NCBI RefSeq assembly: GCF_900176595.1
Contig: NZ_LT838813.1
Span: 3,800,001 to 3,864,000, forward strand
Source: Aquiflexum balticum DSM 16537
Lineage (GTDB): Bacteria > Bacteroidota > Bacteroidia > Cytophagales > Cyclobacteriaceae
DNA: 64,000 bases
Direction of reading: 5' to 3'
A program made the translations under genes and the position numbers. The notes beneath the pieces were generated by a model. It did no database searches and was not told where the DNA came from. It saw only the letters and a list, made by a program, of their open reading frames with translations. Shown piece after piece: positions 1 through 8,648 of this stretch (the stretch's first letter is position 1; every line of letters starts with the position of its first letter).

Positions 1-5
1 CCCTT

Positions 6-1316
6 GTGAAGGGAAAGCTTTCAAAAAGTATTTCTTTATTATTGCTTTTCAATTTCATTGGTATTATTATAAATTTATTATATGTGCCATTAATGATTAG
101 TGTGCTCGATACAGAAAGGTATGGTATTTGGCTGACTATAACCACGATGATTTCCTGGATTGGATATTTAGATATCGGTTTAGGTCATGGACTTAGGAAT
201 AAGGTTTCAGAAAGTTTGGCTGTTAATGATGAAATGAAAGCTAGAGCATATATCAGTACAGCTTATTTTTCAATATTAGTAATTGTACTTTTTTTAGTCT
301 TAATATCAATATTTATTATCCCCTTGATTTCATGGCATAGGGTATTAAATGCCCCAATAAGCATGTCAAATGAACTGTCCAAATTAATGTTTTGGGTTTT
401 AATTATATTTTCAATTCAATTTTTATTTAGGCTTGTAAATTCAGTTCTATTAGGGGCTCAAAAACCTGAAGCTGCTTATTTTGTTAATATTTCAGGACAA
501 ATAATAGGGTTTTTGAGTATTTTTATTCTTGTTAAATTCAATATTAACCTTTCGCTGGTATTTTTAGGAATTATTATTTCGATTGCACCATTGTTGGTAA
601 TGATATTTGCAAATCTTGCTGTATTTAAATTTAAGTTTAAAAATATTGCTCCAAAATTTTCTTTTTTTAATAAAAACTTGGTAAAACCATTGCTTGGCCT
701 AGGATACATGTTTTTTGCAGTTCAGATAACTTCACTTCTATTATTTCAATCAAACAATATAATTATTGCTCATACGGTTGGGCCTAGTGGTGTTACAGAG
801 TTTAATATTGCATTTAAATATTTAGGTATTTTAAACACTGTATTGTATTTAATTTCGACTCCATTTTGGTCAGCTTCTTCTGAGGCATTTTTCACAAAGA
901 ATTTTTCTTGGGTTAGCTTAAATTTAAGAAAGCTTAATTTGGTTTGGGTTGTTTTTATTTTTTTAACAGCATTACTTGTTGTTGTCGGCCCTATGATTTA
1001 TCATTTATGGTTAGGGGAAAAGGTGAAATACAATTTTTCTGTTCTAATTTTAATGGGCGTATATTATATTTTTTATATGCAATGGACGATATATGGTAGC
1101 TTTATAAATGGAAGTGGAAAATTGAAATTGCAATTTTTGTTTATGTTTGTTGAAGTCCTCATTCATATTCCAATGGCAATTTTGTTAGGACTTTGGATTG
1201 GATTGGAAGGGGTGATTGTTTCAATGATTTTTATTGCTGGAATTAATATGGTTTGGCCTAGGATTCAAATTAAAAAATTATTGAATCAAACAGCCTCAGG
1301 CATATGGAACAAATAA
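6..1316 (+). CDS. Wzx-type polysaccharide flippase (MOP/MVF superfamily)
   Basis: This protein is a predicted inner-membrane exporter that flips undecaprenyl-linked oligosaccharide repeat units to the periplasm. About 436 residues are visible, with roughly a dozen hydrophobic helices spread along the whole length and an early YGIW...DIGLGHGLRN stretch (about residues 39-65) that is typical of polysaccharide-export MOP proteins. The start shown is a GTG. The frame is open to the window edge, so the real start could lie a few codons upstream. The gene overlaps the following polymerase gene by 13 bp, which points to one transcript. The coding sequence is very AT-rich, as is common for Wzx genes. 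Membership in the Wzx/flippase group is confident; the exported glycan is unknown. Confidence 0.85.
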   Translation: MKGKLSKSISLLLLFNFIGIIINLLYVPLMISVLDTERYGIWLTITTMISWIGYLDIGLGHGLRNKVSESLAVNDEMKARAYISTAYFSILVIVLFLVLISIFIIPLISWHRVLNAPISMSNELSKLMFWVLIIFSIQFLFRLVNSVLLGAQKPEAAYFVNISGQIIGFLSIFILVKFNINLSLVFLGIIISIAPLLVMIFANLAVFKFKFKNIAPKFSFFNKNLVKPLLGLGYMFFAVQITSLLLFQSNNIIIAHTVGPSGVTEFNIAFKYLGILNTVLYLISTPFWSASSEAFFTKNFSWVSLNLRKLNLVWVVFIFLTALLVVVGPMIYHLWLGEKVKYNFSVLILMGVYYIFYMQWTIYGSFINGSGKLKLQFLFMFVEVLIHIPMAILLGLWIGLEGVIVSMIFIAGINMVWPRIQIKKLLNQTASGIWNK

Positions 1317-2542
1317 AGAGTATTATCTTTTATTCAAAGATCAATAGATTTTTTGAACATTCCATAATTCTATTCATCAGTGTTTCATTGTTTGCATCAT
1401 GTTTCTTTTTTGTCGATAAAGCATTTTTTTTGATTTTTTCTTTCCTTTTTCTTTATATAGTATTCTACAATAAAAATTTTGGAAACTCTAAAATATTGAT
1501 AAAGGTCTTATTGATTTGGACTTTAATTAATATTCTATCAATAGGATTTAATAGGACTACATTTAGTTTAATTACTTTTAGTGGATATGTGTTAAGGATT
1601 TCTATTGGGTTTTTTCTTGTAAATTTGTGGAATGGACATTTTTGGGAAAAATTTGAAAAATTAATTTTTTCTTTGACATTTATTGCTTTGATTATTTTCC
1701 CCTTTAACCTATTATTTCCATCCTTTTTTCATGACTTGAAAATTGTTTTCCAACCTTTCACCCACGAAGTTTTTTTACAGAAAGATGCCCAGAAAGATTT
1801 TTGGTATTCCTTTTTTTATACTCATTCAGGGAGAGATGATTGGAGAAATTCAGGATTTATGTGGGAGCCCGGAGCATTTGCTATGTCATCAGTGATTATG
1901 ATTATATATAATTGGAGTAAATCAGGCTTTTTTTTTACCAAAAGAATTCTTCTTTACATTTTAGCAATAATTACCACAGTTTCGACTGCTGGATATATAT
2001 CATTAATTTTTCTCCTTTTTGCAGTTTCATTAAATAAGAAAAGATTAATTTTTCTATTTTCAATTATTGGACTGCTGTTAATATTCAATACTAATTTCAT
2101 TTACAGTGAATTTTTGATACCAAAAATCGAAGAATATATAGAAGAAACTAATTCTGAAATTTATCATGATCAGAAAATTACTGATAGACTTGAAGCTAAC
2201 CGACTTTCTTATTTGTTGATAAATATTGTCAAAACAATAGATTATCCTTTAGGATTTGGCGTTGTTGAAGATAAAAAGTCATATGTGTCTTCTATTAAAA
2301 TAGTAGGTGTTGGTGGTGTTTCAGATATTTTATATAAATGGGGTCCATTAGGATTAGCCACATTTTTATGGACTATATTTTATTGGATAAGAGGAAATTT
2401 ATTCCCAAAATATGGACTATTTCAACACATATTTATTTTTTTTGCATTGTTAATTATGTTTATCTCAAATCCAATAGAAAGCAACTTAGTTGCAAGCTTA
2501 TTGTTTTTTACTTCTTTTATCCCTAAAAACATAAAACATTGA
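1304..2542 (+). CDS. Wzy-like O-antigen/capsule polymerase (multispanning membrane protein)
   Basis: The 412-residue product is almost entirely hydrophobic segments, about ten predicted transmembrane helices. A larger polar segment around residues 145-190 contains aromatic and charged residues, the layout seen in Wzy polymerases and O-antigen ligases. Sequence conservation in this family is poor, so the call rests on topology and on position: it overlaps the flippase gene by 13 bp at its start and the next glycosyltransferase by 4 bp at its end. The inferred role is periplasmic polymerisation of repeat units delivered by the flippase. A ligase of the WaaL type is the main alternative. Base composition is among the AT-richest in the window. 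Confidence 0.7.
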   Translation: MEQIKSIIFYSKINRFFEHSIILFISVSLFASCFFFVDKAFFLIFSFLFLYIVFYNKNFGNSKILIKVLLIWTLINILSIGFNRTTFSLITFSGYVLRISIGFFLVNLWNGHFWEKFEKLIFSLTFIALIIFPFNLLFPSFFHDLKIVFQPFTHEVFLQKDAQKDFWYSFFYTHSGRDDWRNSGFMWEPGAFAMSSVIMIIYNWSKSGFFFTKRILLYILAIITTVSTAGYISLIFLLFAVSLNKKRLIFLFSIIGLLLIFNTNFIYSEFLIPKIEEYIEETNSEIYHDQKITDRLEANRLSYLLINIVKTIDYPLGFGVVEDKKSYVSSIKIVGVGGVSDILYKWGPLGLATFLWTIFYWIRGNLFPKYGLFQHIFIFFALLIMFISNPIESNLVASLLFFTSFIPKNIKH

Positions 2543-3714
2543 AAATACTTGTTTTTTCTTATTTCCCGTTACCTAGCGGGCTCGCACCGACAACAAGGAT
2601 GGTTGCTTATGGCAAAGGGATGGTGATTAATGGGGTAAATGTTGATCTTCTTTCGATTTATCCTTATTCAAAAAAGGAATCAAATTCAAATTGGCCTAAA
2701 GATTTGAACTTTATTTCACCTTTTTCTGCAAAGTATAATCGTTTTATTCTTATAAGGGGGATTCATTTTTTTTTGGGATTAGTATTTTCATTGGTTTATT
2801 TAAAAAAAAATAGAAAAAAATATGATTCCATAATTATTAGTAATGACAATCCCCTTGTTCTTGGTCCAGTATCATTTTTTTCTAAAATACTAGGCATTCC
2901 CGTTTTTTTCATTTTCGATGAATTCCCAATTCCAATTCGACATTACCTTAAAAGCGACATTAGTTTAATCAAAAAGAAAAGCTACCGCTTAATTTTCAGG
3001 TTTGTTGATGGTTTTATTTCAATGACTGATAAACTCTTAGAATTTTATTCAAATATTTTAAATAGACCAATGCCCCACTTACTTTTAAACACCATAACCG
3101 ATACCGATAGGTTTTTAGATTCTAGTCAAAATTATAGAGAAGATTCATTGTGTTATATGGGAAACATGGAATTGTCCAAGGATAATGTTGATTTAATTAT
3201 TAAAGCTTTCGCGAAAGTGAGTTTAAAGTTTCCAACTTTTAAACTCAAATTATTTGGGAAGCCAAATCAAGCTGAAAAAAAGCTTCTTGAAGGAATAATC
3301 AGTGAGTTGAATTTAGGAAATAGAGTTAGCTTTCACTTTGCTTATTATGATGAAGTACCATTCATTTTGTCTAAGTCTATGATTCTGGTTTCTTCCCAGC
3401 CAAATACAGTTAGGGCTACCGGAGGATTTCCAACTAAAGTTGGGGAATACTTGGCTTCTGGTACCCCAATAATCACGACAGATGTGGGTGAAATTTCAAA
3501 TTTTGTAAAAGATGGTGAGCACCTGTTTCTTGTGGAACCTGAAAACGTTAATTCATATGCTAATAAAATTGAATTTGTTTTAAAAAATTATCCTTTTGCT
3601 CTTGAGGTTGCAAAAAAAGGCAGAGAACTATTAAATAGGGAATATTCGCATTTAATTGCAGGGGAAAAAATTATTAATTTTATAAATAAGGTAAATGACA
3701 CAAAAACAAAGTAA
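2539..3714 (+). CDS. Glycosyltransferase family 4 (GT-B fold)
   Basis: The 391-residue protein has the two-domain GT-B layout. The N-terminal acceptor domain starts with a short beta strand and a glycine/serine loop (LPSGLAPTTR). The C-terminal nucleotide-sugar domain carries the retaining GT4 signature, with KVGEYLASGTPIITTDVGE near residues 299-317 supplying the conserved glutamates. The likely role is addition of one sugar to a lipid-linked repeat unit at the cytoplasmic face of the membrane. It overlaps the polymerase gene by 4 bp and capE by 20 bp, so it is translationally linked to both. The donor and acceptor cannot be read from the sequence. Confidence 0.85.
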   Translation: MKILVFSYFPLPSGLAPTTRMVAYGKGMVINGVNVDLLSIYPYSKKESNSNWPKDLNFISPFSAKYNRFILIRGIHFFLGLVFSLVYLKKNRKKYDSIIISNDNPLVLGPVSFFSKILGIPVFFIFDEFPIPIRHYLKSDISLIKKKSYRLIFRFVDGFISMTDKLLEFYSNILNRPMPHLLLNTITDTDRFLDSSQNYREDSLCYMGNMELSKDNVDLIIKAFAKVSLKFPTFKLKLFGKPNQAEKKLLEGIISELNLGNRVSFHFAYYDEVPFILSKSMILVSSQPNTVRATGGFPTKVGEYLASGTPIITTDVGEISNFVKDGEHLFLVEPENVNSYANKIEFVLKNYPFALEVAKKGRELLNREYSHLIAGEKIINFINKVNDTKTK

Positions 3715-4741
3715 AACCCTTTTAATTACCGGTGGAACAGGATCCTTTGGTAGCGCAGTTTTAAATAGATTTAAAAATTCTGATTTGTTTACTGAAATCA
3801 GAGTTTTTAGTAGAGATGAGAAAAAACAAGATGACCTTAGGAAGAAAATCAATGATCCAAAAGTCAAATTTTATATTGGAGATGCAAGGGATTTAGCTAG
3901 CGTTGAAAATGCTGTAAAAGGCGTGGATTTTATTTTTCATGCAGCTGCTTTGAAACAAGTTCCTTCCTGTGAATTCTTCCCTCTTGAGGCAGTTAAAACC
4001 AATATTCTGGGCACTGACAATGTCCTCTCAGCAGCCGAGAAATTTGAAGTAAATAGAGTGGTGGTATTAAGTACAGACAAAGCCGCCTATCCCATCAATG
4101 CTATGGGGATGTCCAAAGCGATGATGGAAAAGGTAATGGTTGCAAAATCAAGAAACCTTGATGATGCAAAAACAATTTTTTGTGGAACCAGATACGGAAA
4201 CGTTATGGCGTCAAGAGGTTCTGTGATACCTTTATTTATTGACCAGATAAAATCAGGAAATCCTTTAACTATCACAGATCCCAATATGACAAGGTTTATG
4301 ATGACTCTGGAGGATGCTGTTGACCTGGTTTGGTTCGCCTTTGAAAATAGTCAGCAAGGGGATTTATTTGTTCAGAAAGCTCCGGCGGCTACTATCGAAG
4401 TTTTGGCTAAAGCCCTTTTAGAATTGTATGGTGCATCCAATGAAATAAAAGTCATAGGAACCCGTCATGGAGAGAAGCTGTATGAAACCTTGGTCAACAG
4501 AGAGGATATGGTTAAAGCAATAGACATGGGTAATTATTATAGAATTCCTGCTGATACAAGAGACCTTAACTATGCCCAATTTTTTTCAGAGGGAGAACCA
4601 AATGTTTCTAATTTTGAAGAATATCACTCCCACAATACAGGAAGGTTGGATATTGAGGGAATGAAAAAATTACTTTTCAAACTCCCTATCATAAGAAAAG
4701 AGATCTTGGGAGAAACTAACGTCGAACAATATCCGGATTAA
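3695..4741 (+). CDS. capE: UDP-GlcNAc 4,6-dehydratase/5-epimerase, CapE/FnlA/WbjB type
   Basis: This is an extended short-chain dehydrogenase (348 aa) that begins UDP-N-acetyl-L-fucosamine synthesis from UDP-GlcNAc. The NAD(P)-binding TGGTGSFG motif lies at residues 12-19. The catalytic segment STDK (126-129) is followed by MGMSK (137-141), so the usual Tyr of the YxxxK motif is Met; this S-M-K arrangement is known for the CapE/WbpM branch of the family. The next two genes are capF and capG homologues in pathway order, which strongly supports the assignment. The start overlaps the upstream glycosyltransferase by 20 bp. GC content is visibly higher than in the flanking flippase and polymerase genes. 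Confidence 0.92.
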   Translation: MTQKQSKTLLITGGTGSFGSAVLNRFKNSDLFTEIRVFSRDEKKQDDLRKKINDPKVKFYIGDARDLASVENAVKGVDFIFHAAALKQVPSCEFFPLEAVKTNILGTDNVLSAAEKFEVNRVVVLSTDKAAYPINAMGMSKAMMEKVMVAKSRNLDDAKTIFCGTRYGNVMASRGSVIPLFIDQIKSGNPLTITDPNMTRFMMTLEDAVDLVWFAFENSQQGDLFVQKAPAATIEVLAKALLELYGASNEIKVIGTRHGEKLYETLVNREDMVKAIDMGNYYRIPADTRDLNYAQFFSEGEPNVSNFEEYHSHNTGRLDIEGMKKLLFKLPIIRKEILGETNVEQYPD

Positions 4742-4748
4742 TATCAAT

Positions 4749-5870
4749 ATGGCTAAAAAAATTGGAATTACCGGACAAAATGGTTTTGTTGGAACCCACC
4801 TTTTTAATGCTCTGGGTTTGTTTCCCGATGAATTTGAGAGAATTGAGTTTAATAGAGATTGGTTTTTAGATGAAGAACTTCTTGATTCATTTGTGCGAAA
4901 ATGCGATGTCATTGTTCATTTGGCAGCCCTTAACAGACACAATGATCCGGAGGTAATTTTTTCCACAAACATTAAACTTGTTCAACGACTAATAAGCTCT
5001 TTTGAAAGGACAGGAAGAAATCCCCATGTTTTTATTTCATCTTCAACCCAGGAGGAAAAAGATAATCTCTATGGAAAATCAAAGAAAGCGGGAAGGAAAC
5101 TTTTGGCTGATTGGGCAAAAAAGAATGATGCTGTTTTTTCTGGTTTGATTATCCCCAATGTTTTTGGACCATTTGGAAATCCATTTTATAATTCAGTTGT
5201 GGCTACTTTCGCTCACCAGATAAGCAGAGGTGAAATTCCTAAAATAGAGGTAGATGGAGATTTGAAATTGATTTATGTCGGTGAGTTAGTAAATACTATC
5301 ATTAAATTAATCAGAGCAAGAAAAGGAGGTACCTCAATCCTCGTGGAACATACTGCTGAGGCAAAAGTTTCTGAAATTTTGTTCATGCTTCAAAAGTTCA
5401 AATCTGAATATCAAGAATTGGGTGTGATTCCACAAATTTCAGGTACTTTTGAACATAACCTGTTCAATACTTATAGGTGCTATATGGATATTGAAAATTA
5501 CTTTCCGCGAAAATTTACCCAACACAAAGATGCAAGGGGTGCTTTTGTTGAAGTTATCCGATTGGGAATTGGAGGACAGGTTTCTTTTTCTACTACTTTA
5601 CCTGGAGTTACAAGGGGAAACCATTTTCACACCAGAAAAATAGAGCGTTTTGCAGTTATCAAAGGTAAGGCCTTGATCCAACTCAGGAAAATAGGCACTG
5701 ACAAGGTTTTCAATTATTATTTGGATGGAAATGAGCCTGCTTATGTCGATATGCCTATATGGTATACTCATAACATCAAAAACATTGGAGATGAAGAACT
5801 GTATACTATTTTCTGGATAAATGAGCATTATGACCCATCTAATCCAGACACCTATTTTGAAAACGTTTGA
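4749..5870 (+). CDS. capF: CapF-type bifunctional reductase/epimerase (SDR plus cupin)
   Basis: The 373-residue protein has an N-terminal SDR domain with GQNGFVG at residues 9-15 and a C-terminal cupin domain from about residue 255. In CapF enzymes the cupin performs a C3 epimerisation and the SDR an NADPH-dependent C4 reduction, converting the CapE product to UDP-N-acetyl-L-talosamine. A candidate metal site is visible in the cupin, with H292, H294 and E299 in GNHFHTRKIE, and a later WYTHN histidine. It starts 7 bp after capE and is followed by the 2-epimerase gene, giving the full three-step pathway in order. The length matches the family. Confidence 0.92.
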   Translation: MAKKIGITGQNGFVGTHLFNALGLFPDEFERIEFNRDWFLDEELLDSFVRKCDVIVHLAALNRHNDPEVIFSTNIKLVQRLISSFERTGRNPHVFISSSTQEEKDNLYGKSKKAGRKLLADWAKKNDAVFSGLIIPNVFGPFGNPFYNSVVATFAHQISRGEIPKIEVDGDLKLIYVGELVNTIIKLIRARKGGTSILVEHTAEAKVSEILFMLQKFKSEYQELGVIPQISGTFEHNLFNTYRCYMDIENYFPRKFTQHKDARGAFVEVIRLGIGGQVSFSTTLPGVTRGNHFHTRKIERFAVIKGKALIQLRKIGTDKVFNYYLDGNEPAYVDMPIWYTHNIKNIGDEELYTIFWINEHYDPSNPDTYFENV

Positions 5871-5909
5871 ATTTTTTGGATCTAAAATAAAAAACCTGAT
5901 AAAACGTAT

Positions 5910-7049
5910 ATGAAGAGATTAAAAGTAATGACCGTAGTCGGTACCAGGCCAGAAATCATTCGATTATCAAGGGTATTGACTGCCTTAGATGAATCAGAAG
6001 CTATTGATCATATTTTGGTTCATACCGGTCAGAATTTTGATTATGAATTGAATCAAATATTTTTCGAAGATCTTCAAATCAGAAATCCGGATTATTTTTT
6101 GGATGCAGCTGGTGCAACACCCACAGAAACAGTGGGACAAATTTTAATTAAAATTGACCCTTTGTTGGAACAATTAAAACCCGATGCATTTTTGGTTTTG
6201 GGAGATACTAATAGTTGTCTTTGTGCCATTCCAGCCAAAAAGAGACATGTCCCCATTTTCCACATGGAAGCGGGAAACAGGTGTTTTGACCAAAGGGTGC
6301 CAGAGGAAACTAATAGAAAAATTGTTGACCATATTTCGGACATCAATCTTACTTATAGTGATATAGCGAGAGAGTATCTTTTGCGGGAAGGGATTTCCGC
6401 TGACAGGATTATCAAAACTGGTTCGCCAATGTACGAGGTTTTGAATTTTCATTTGGACAGAATTATTGATTCCAATGTTGTATCAAGGTTAGGTTTGAAA
6501 AAAGGAAAATTCTTTGTGGTATCTTCTCATCGGGAAGAAAACATAAACAATGAAAAAAACTTTAAGGGATTGATTGAAAGTCTTAATTTCTTGGCTGAAA
6601 AATATCAATATCCTATAATTGTCAGTACCCATCCAAGGACAAGAAAAATGATAGAATCGAAAGGAATTGAAACTCATCCCTTAATTCAACTATTAAAACC
6701 GCTTGGATTTATTGATTATAATGCTTTGCAGATGAACTCATTTGCAGTCCTTTCAGATAGCGGGACTATTTCGGAAGAATCATCAATTTTGAACTTTAGG
6801 GCATTGAATATAAGAGATGCTCACGAAAGACCTGAGGCAATGGAAGAGGCATCTGTAATGATGGTAGGGATGAATACTGAAAGGATTATCCAAGGCATCT
6901 CTCAACTTGAACAACAGAAAATAGGTGATAATAGAAATTTTAGGAAGGTTGCTGATTATAGTATGCCAAATGTATCTGCCAAAATGGTCAGAATACTAAT
7001 TTCGTATGTCGATTATGTAAAAAGGGTAGTATGGCAAATAGAAAATTAA
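5910..7049 (+). CDS. capG: UDP-N-acetyl-L-talosamine/UDP-GlcNAc-type 2-epimerase, CapG/FnlC/WbjD
   Basis: The 379-residue protein is a non-hydrolysing UDP-HexNAc 2-epimerase of GT-B fold. Visible family signatures are GTRPEIIRL near the start, HTGQNFDYEL, HMEAGNRCFDQRVPEETNR, SSHREEN and SDSGTISEES. Because it directly follows capE and capF, the likely reaction is conversion of UDP-N-acetyl-L-talosamine to UDP-N-acetyl-L-fucosamine, the final step. It differs clearly from the second 2-epimerase of this window at 14315, which has the HVEGGIRSGDMSMPEE form of WecB. Its 3' end overlaps the next glycosyltransferase by 19 bp. Confidence 0.9.
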   Translation: MKRLKVMTVVGTRPEIIRLSRVLTALDESEAIDHILVHTGQNFDYELNQIFFEDLQIRNPDYFLDAAGATPTETVGQILIKIDPLLEQLKPDAFLVLGDTNSCLCAIPAKKRHVPIFHMEAGNRCFDQRVPEETNRKIVDHISDINLTYSDIAREYLLREGISADRIIKTGSPMYEVLNFHLDRIIDSNVVSRLGLKKGKFFVVSSHREENINNEKNFKGLIESLNFLAEKYQYPIIVSTHPRTRKMIESKGIETHPLIQLLKPLGFIDYNALQMNSFAVLSDSGTISEESSILNFRALNIRDAHERPEAMEEASVMMVGMNTERIIQGISQLEQQKIGDNRNFRKVADYSMPNVSAKMVRILISYVDYVKRVVWQIEN

Positions 7050-8197
7050 AAATTCTATATGTCCATAGGGGAGTGGAAGGAAAAGATGGTTGGGGCAGGT
7101 CATTCTTTTTAGCTTCAGGAATGTCTAAATTGGGCCATTCTGTGACATTTATGACCACTTCTTTTCAAAGAAGATTTTTAAAATTTGAAAAAAAAACAAT
7201 AGACGGAGTTTTGATTTACGTTTTTCCTGATCTCCTTCCATTAAAACTAAAAGCTTCAGGATTCGGTATATTTAGTTTATTTTTTAAAACGGTATTTGTA
7301 GGATTTAACAAATTTGATTTAATAATTTCAGATTGCGGTCATCGGCCATCTAACTTTCCTGCATTTATTAATCAATTCCTGTTTGGTTCAATCCACTTAA
7401 CAGAATGGTGGGATTTTTATGGGGACGGTGGTTATTACAATGAAAAGCCATGGTACTTCAGGATTTTTTATGGAAAACTTGAAAAATGGCTTGAAATAAA
7501 AAGCAAAAAAAAAGCAGATGGAGTTATAGTCCTTTCAAATTGGATGTTTAATAAAGCATTATCAACAGGGATAAAAAATGTTAAGATTATTCATGGAGGA
7601 GCTTTGACTTCAAAATTGAAATACCAAAAACCTTTACCGGATAGAACCGGAAAAATTAAGTTGGCATACATTGGAATGGCAGATACCGAATTGGATTTAA
7701 TGATACCTTTTTTCAACTCTCTTTCCGATGTTAGAATTAAAGAAAAAGTAATTTTTTTAGGTTTTGGAAATATTCTAAATCCTTTGAAGAAAAAACAATA
7801 TGGACTTGATAAAATTTTGATTGAAAAAGGATGGATAGATTATTTGAATGATACCAGTGTTTTGGAGGAGATAGATGTTTTTGTTATGATAAGGAAAGTT
7901 AATGAAAATGCCCTTGCAGGATGGCCCAATAAAATTGGTGATTACCTTGCCTTGGGTAGGCCAATATTAATTAACCCTTATGGTGACTTAATTGATTTTG
8001 TAAAGGATAATCCATTTGGTTTCATCCCGGTAAATTTTGATGAGGAAAGCATCATTCAAGCAATTATTAAAATCACTTCAAATAAATTTGATTTAATTGA
8101 AATGGGAGAATATAATAGGGCATTAGGTGAATCTAACTCTTGGGAGAAAAAAAGTGGAGAGATTATCAGCTTTTATAAAGAAATTACTAAAGAATAA
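7031..8197 (+). CDS. Glycosyltransferase, GT4-like (GT-B fold)
   Basis: The product (388 aa) has a GT-B architecture. A GWGRSFFLASGMSKLGHSV segment forms the N-terminal glycine-rich loop and helix. The C-terminal domain carries WPNKIGDYLALGRPILINP, the counterpart of the GT4 KxxEYLAxGxP motif with Asp replacing the first Glu. It overlaps capG by 19 bp and is followed within 8 bp by an acetyltransferase gene. As neighbour of the FucNAc cassette it could transfer L-FucNAc, but that is inference from position only. The sequence is AT-rich like the other transferases of the locus. Confidence 0.8.
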   Translation: MANRKLKILYVHRGVEGKDGWGRSFFLASGMSKLGHSVTFMTTSFQRRFLKFEKKTIDGVLIYVFPDLLPLKLKASGFGIFSLFFKTVFVGFNKFDLIISDCGHRPSNFPAFINQFLFGSIHLTEWWDFYGDGGYYNEKPWYFRIFYGKLEKWLEIKSKKKADGVIVLSNWMFNKALSTGIKNVKIIHGGALTSKLKYQKPLPDRTGKIKLAYIGMADTELDLMIPFFNSLSDVRIKEKVIFLGFGNILNPLKKKQYGLDKILIEKGWIDYLNDTSVLEEIDVFVMIRKVNENALAGWPNKIGDYLALGRPILINPYGDLIDFVKDNPFGFIPVNFDEESIIQAIIKITSNKFDLIEMGEYNRALGESNSWEKKSGEIISFYKEITKE

Positions 8198-8205
8198 AAT
8201 AAAAT

Positions 8206-8646
8206 ATGAAAATAATATTTTACTATTTGAGCGAATTGATAAGATTTTTATATCAAAATTACCTTAGGATGCGAGGTGTTACAATCGGGAGTAACACAAT
8301 GATTAGTTTTGGAGCTAAAATTGACACCCATAGAGGAAAAATTGTTATTGGAAATAATTGTTTAATTACTAGTGGCGTAAAAATCCTTTCTCATGATGGT
8401 GCTAGTAGGATGATTGATATTAATGATTTTGGGTATGGGGAGGTAATTATTGGAAATAATGTTTTTGTTGGAGTCAATTCAGTTATTCTGAGGAATGTTA
8501 TAATAGGAGATAATTCTGTAATTGCCGCAGGGTCTATAGTTTCTAGGAATGTTCCTCCAAATACTGTTGTTGGTGGTAATCCTGCAAAAATTTTAAAAGA
8601 ATTGAACGGTCCTTTTCCCATTTTAAATGATAGAAAAAAATATTAA
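8206..8646 (+). CDS. Hexapeptide-repeat O-acyltransferase (WbbJ/maltose acetyltransferase-like)
   Basis: The 146-residue protein is a left-handed beta-helix acyltransferase. Repeated hexapeptide turns of the [LIV]-G-x-x-x-x type run through most of it (VTIGSNTMIS, IVIGNNCLIT, VIIGNNVFVG, VIIGDNSVIAAGS), ending in the usual VPPNTVVGGNPAKI segment. The central SHDG stretch probably holds the catalytic His. Such enzymes acetylate a glycan hydroxyl from acetyl-CoA, here probably a residue of the capsule repeat unit. It lies between two transferase/oxidoreductase genes with 2-8 bp gaps. It lacks the N-terminal Rossmann-like domain of PglD-type N-acetyltransferases. Confidence 0.85.
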   Translation: MKIIFYYLSELIRFLYQNYLRMRGVTIGSNTMISFGAKIDTHRGKIVIGNNCLITSGVKILSHDGASRMIDINDFGYGEVIIGNNVFVGVNSVILRNVIIGDNSVIAAGSIVSRNVPPNTVVGGNPAKILKELNGPFPILNDRKKY

Positions 8647-8648
8647 TA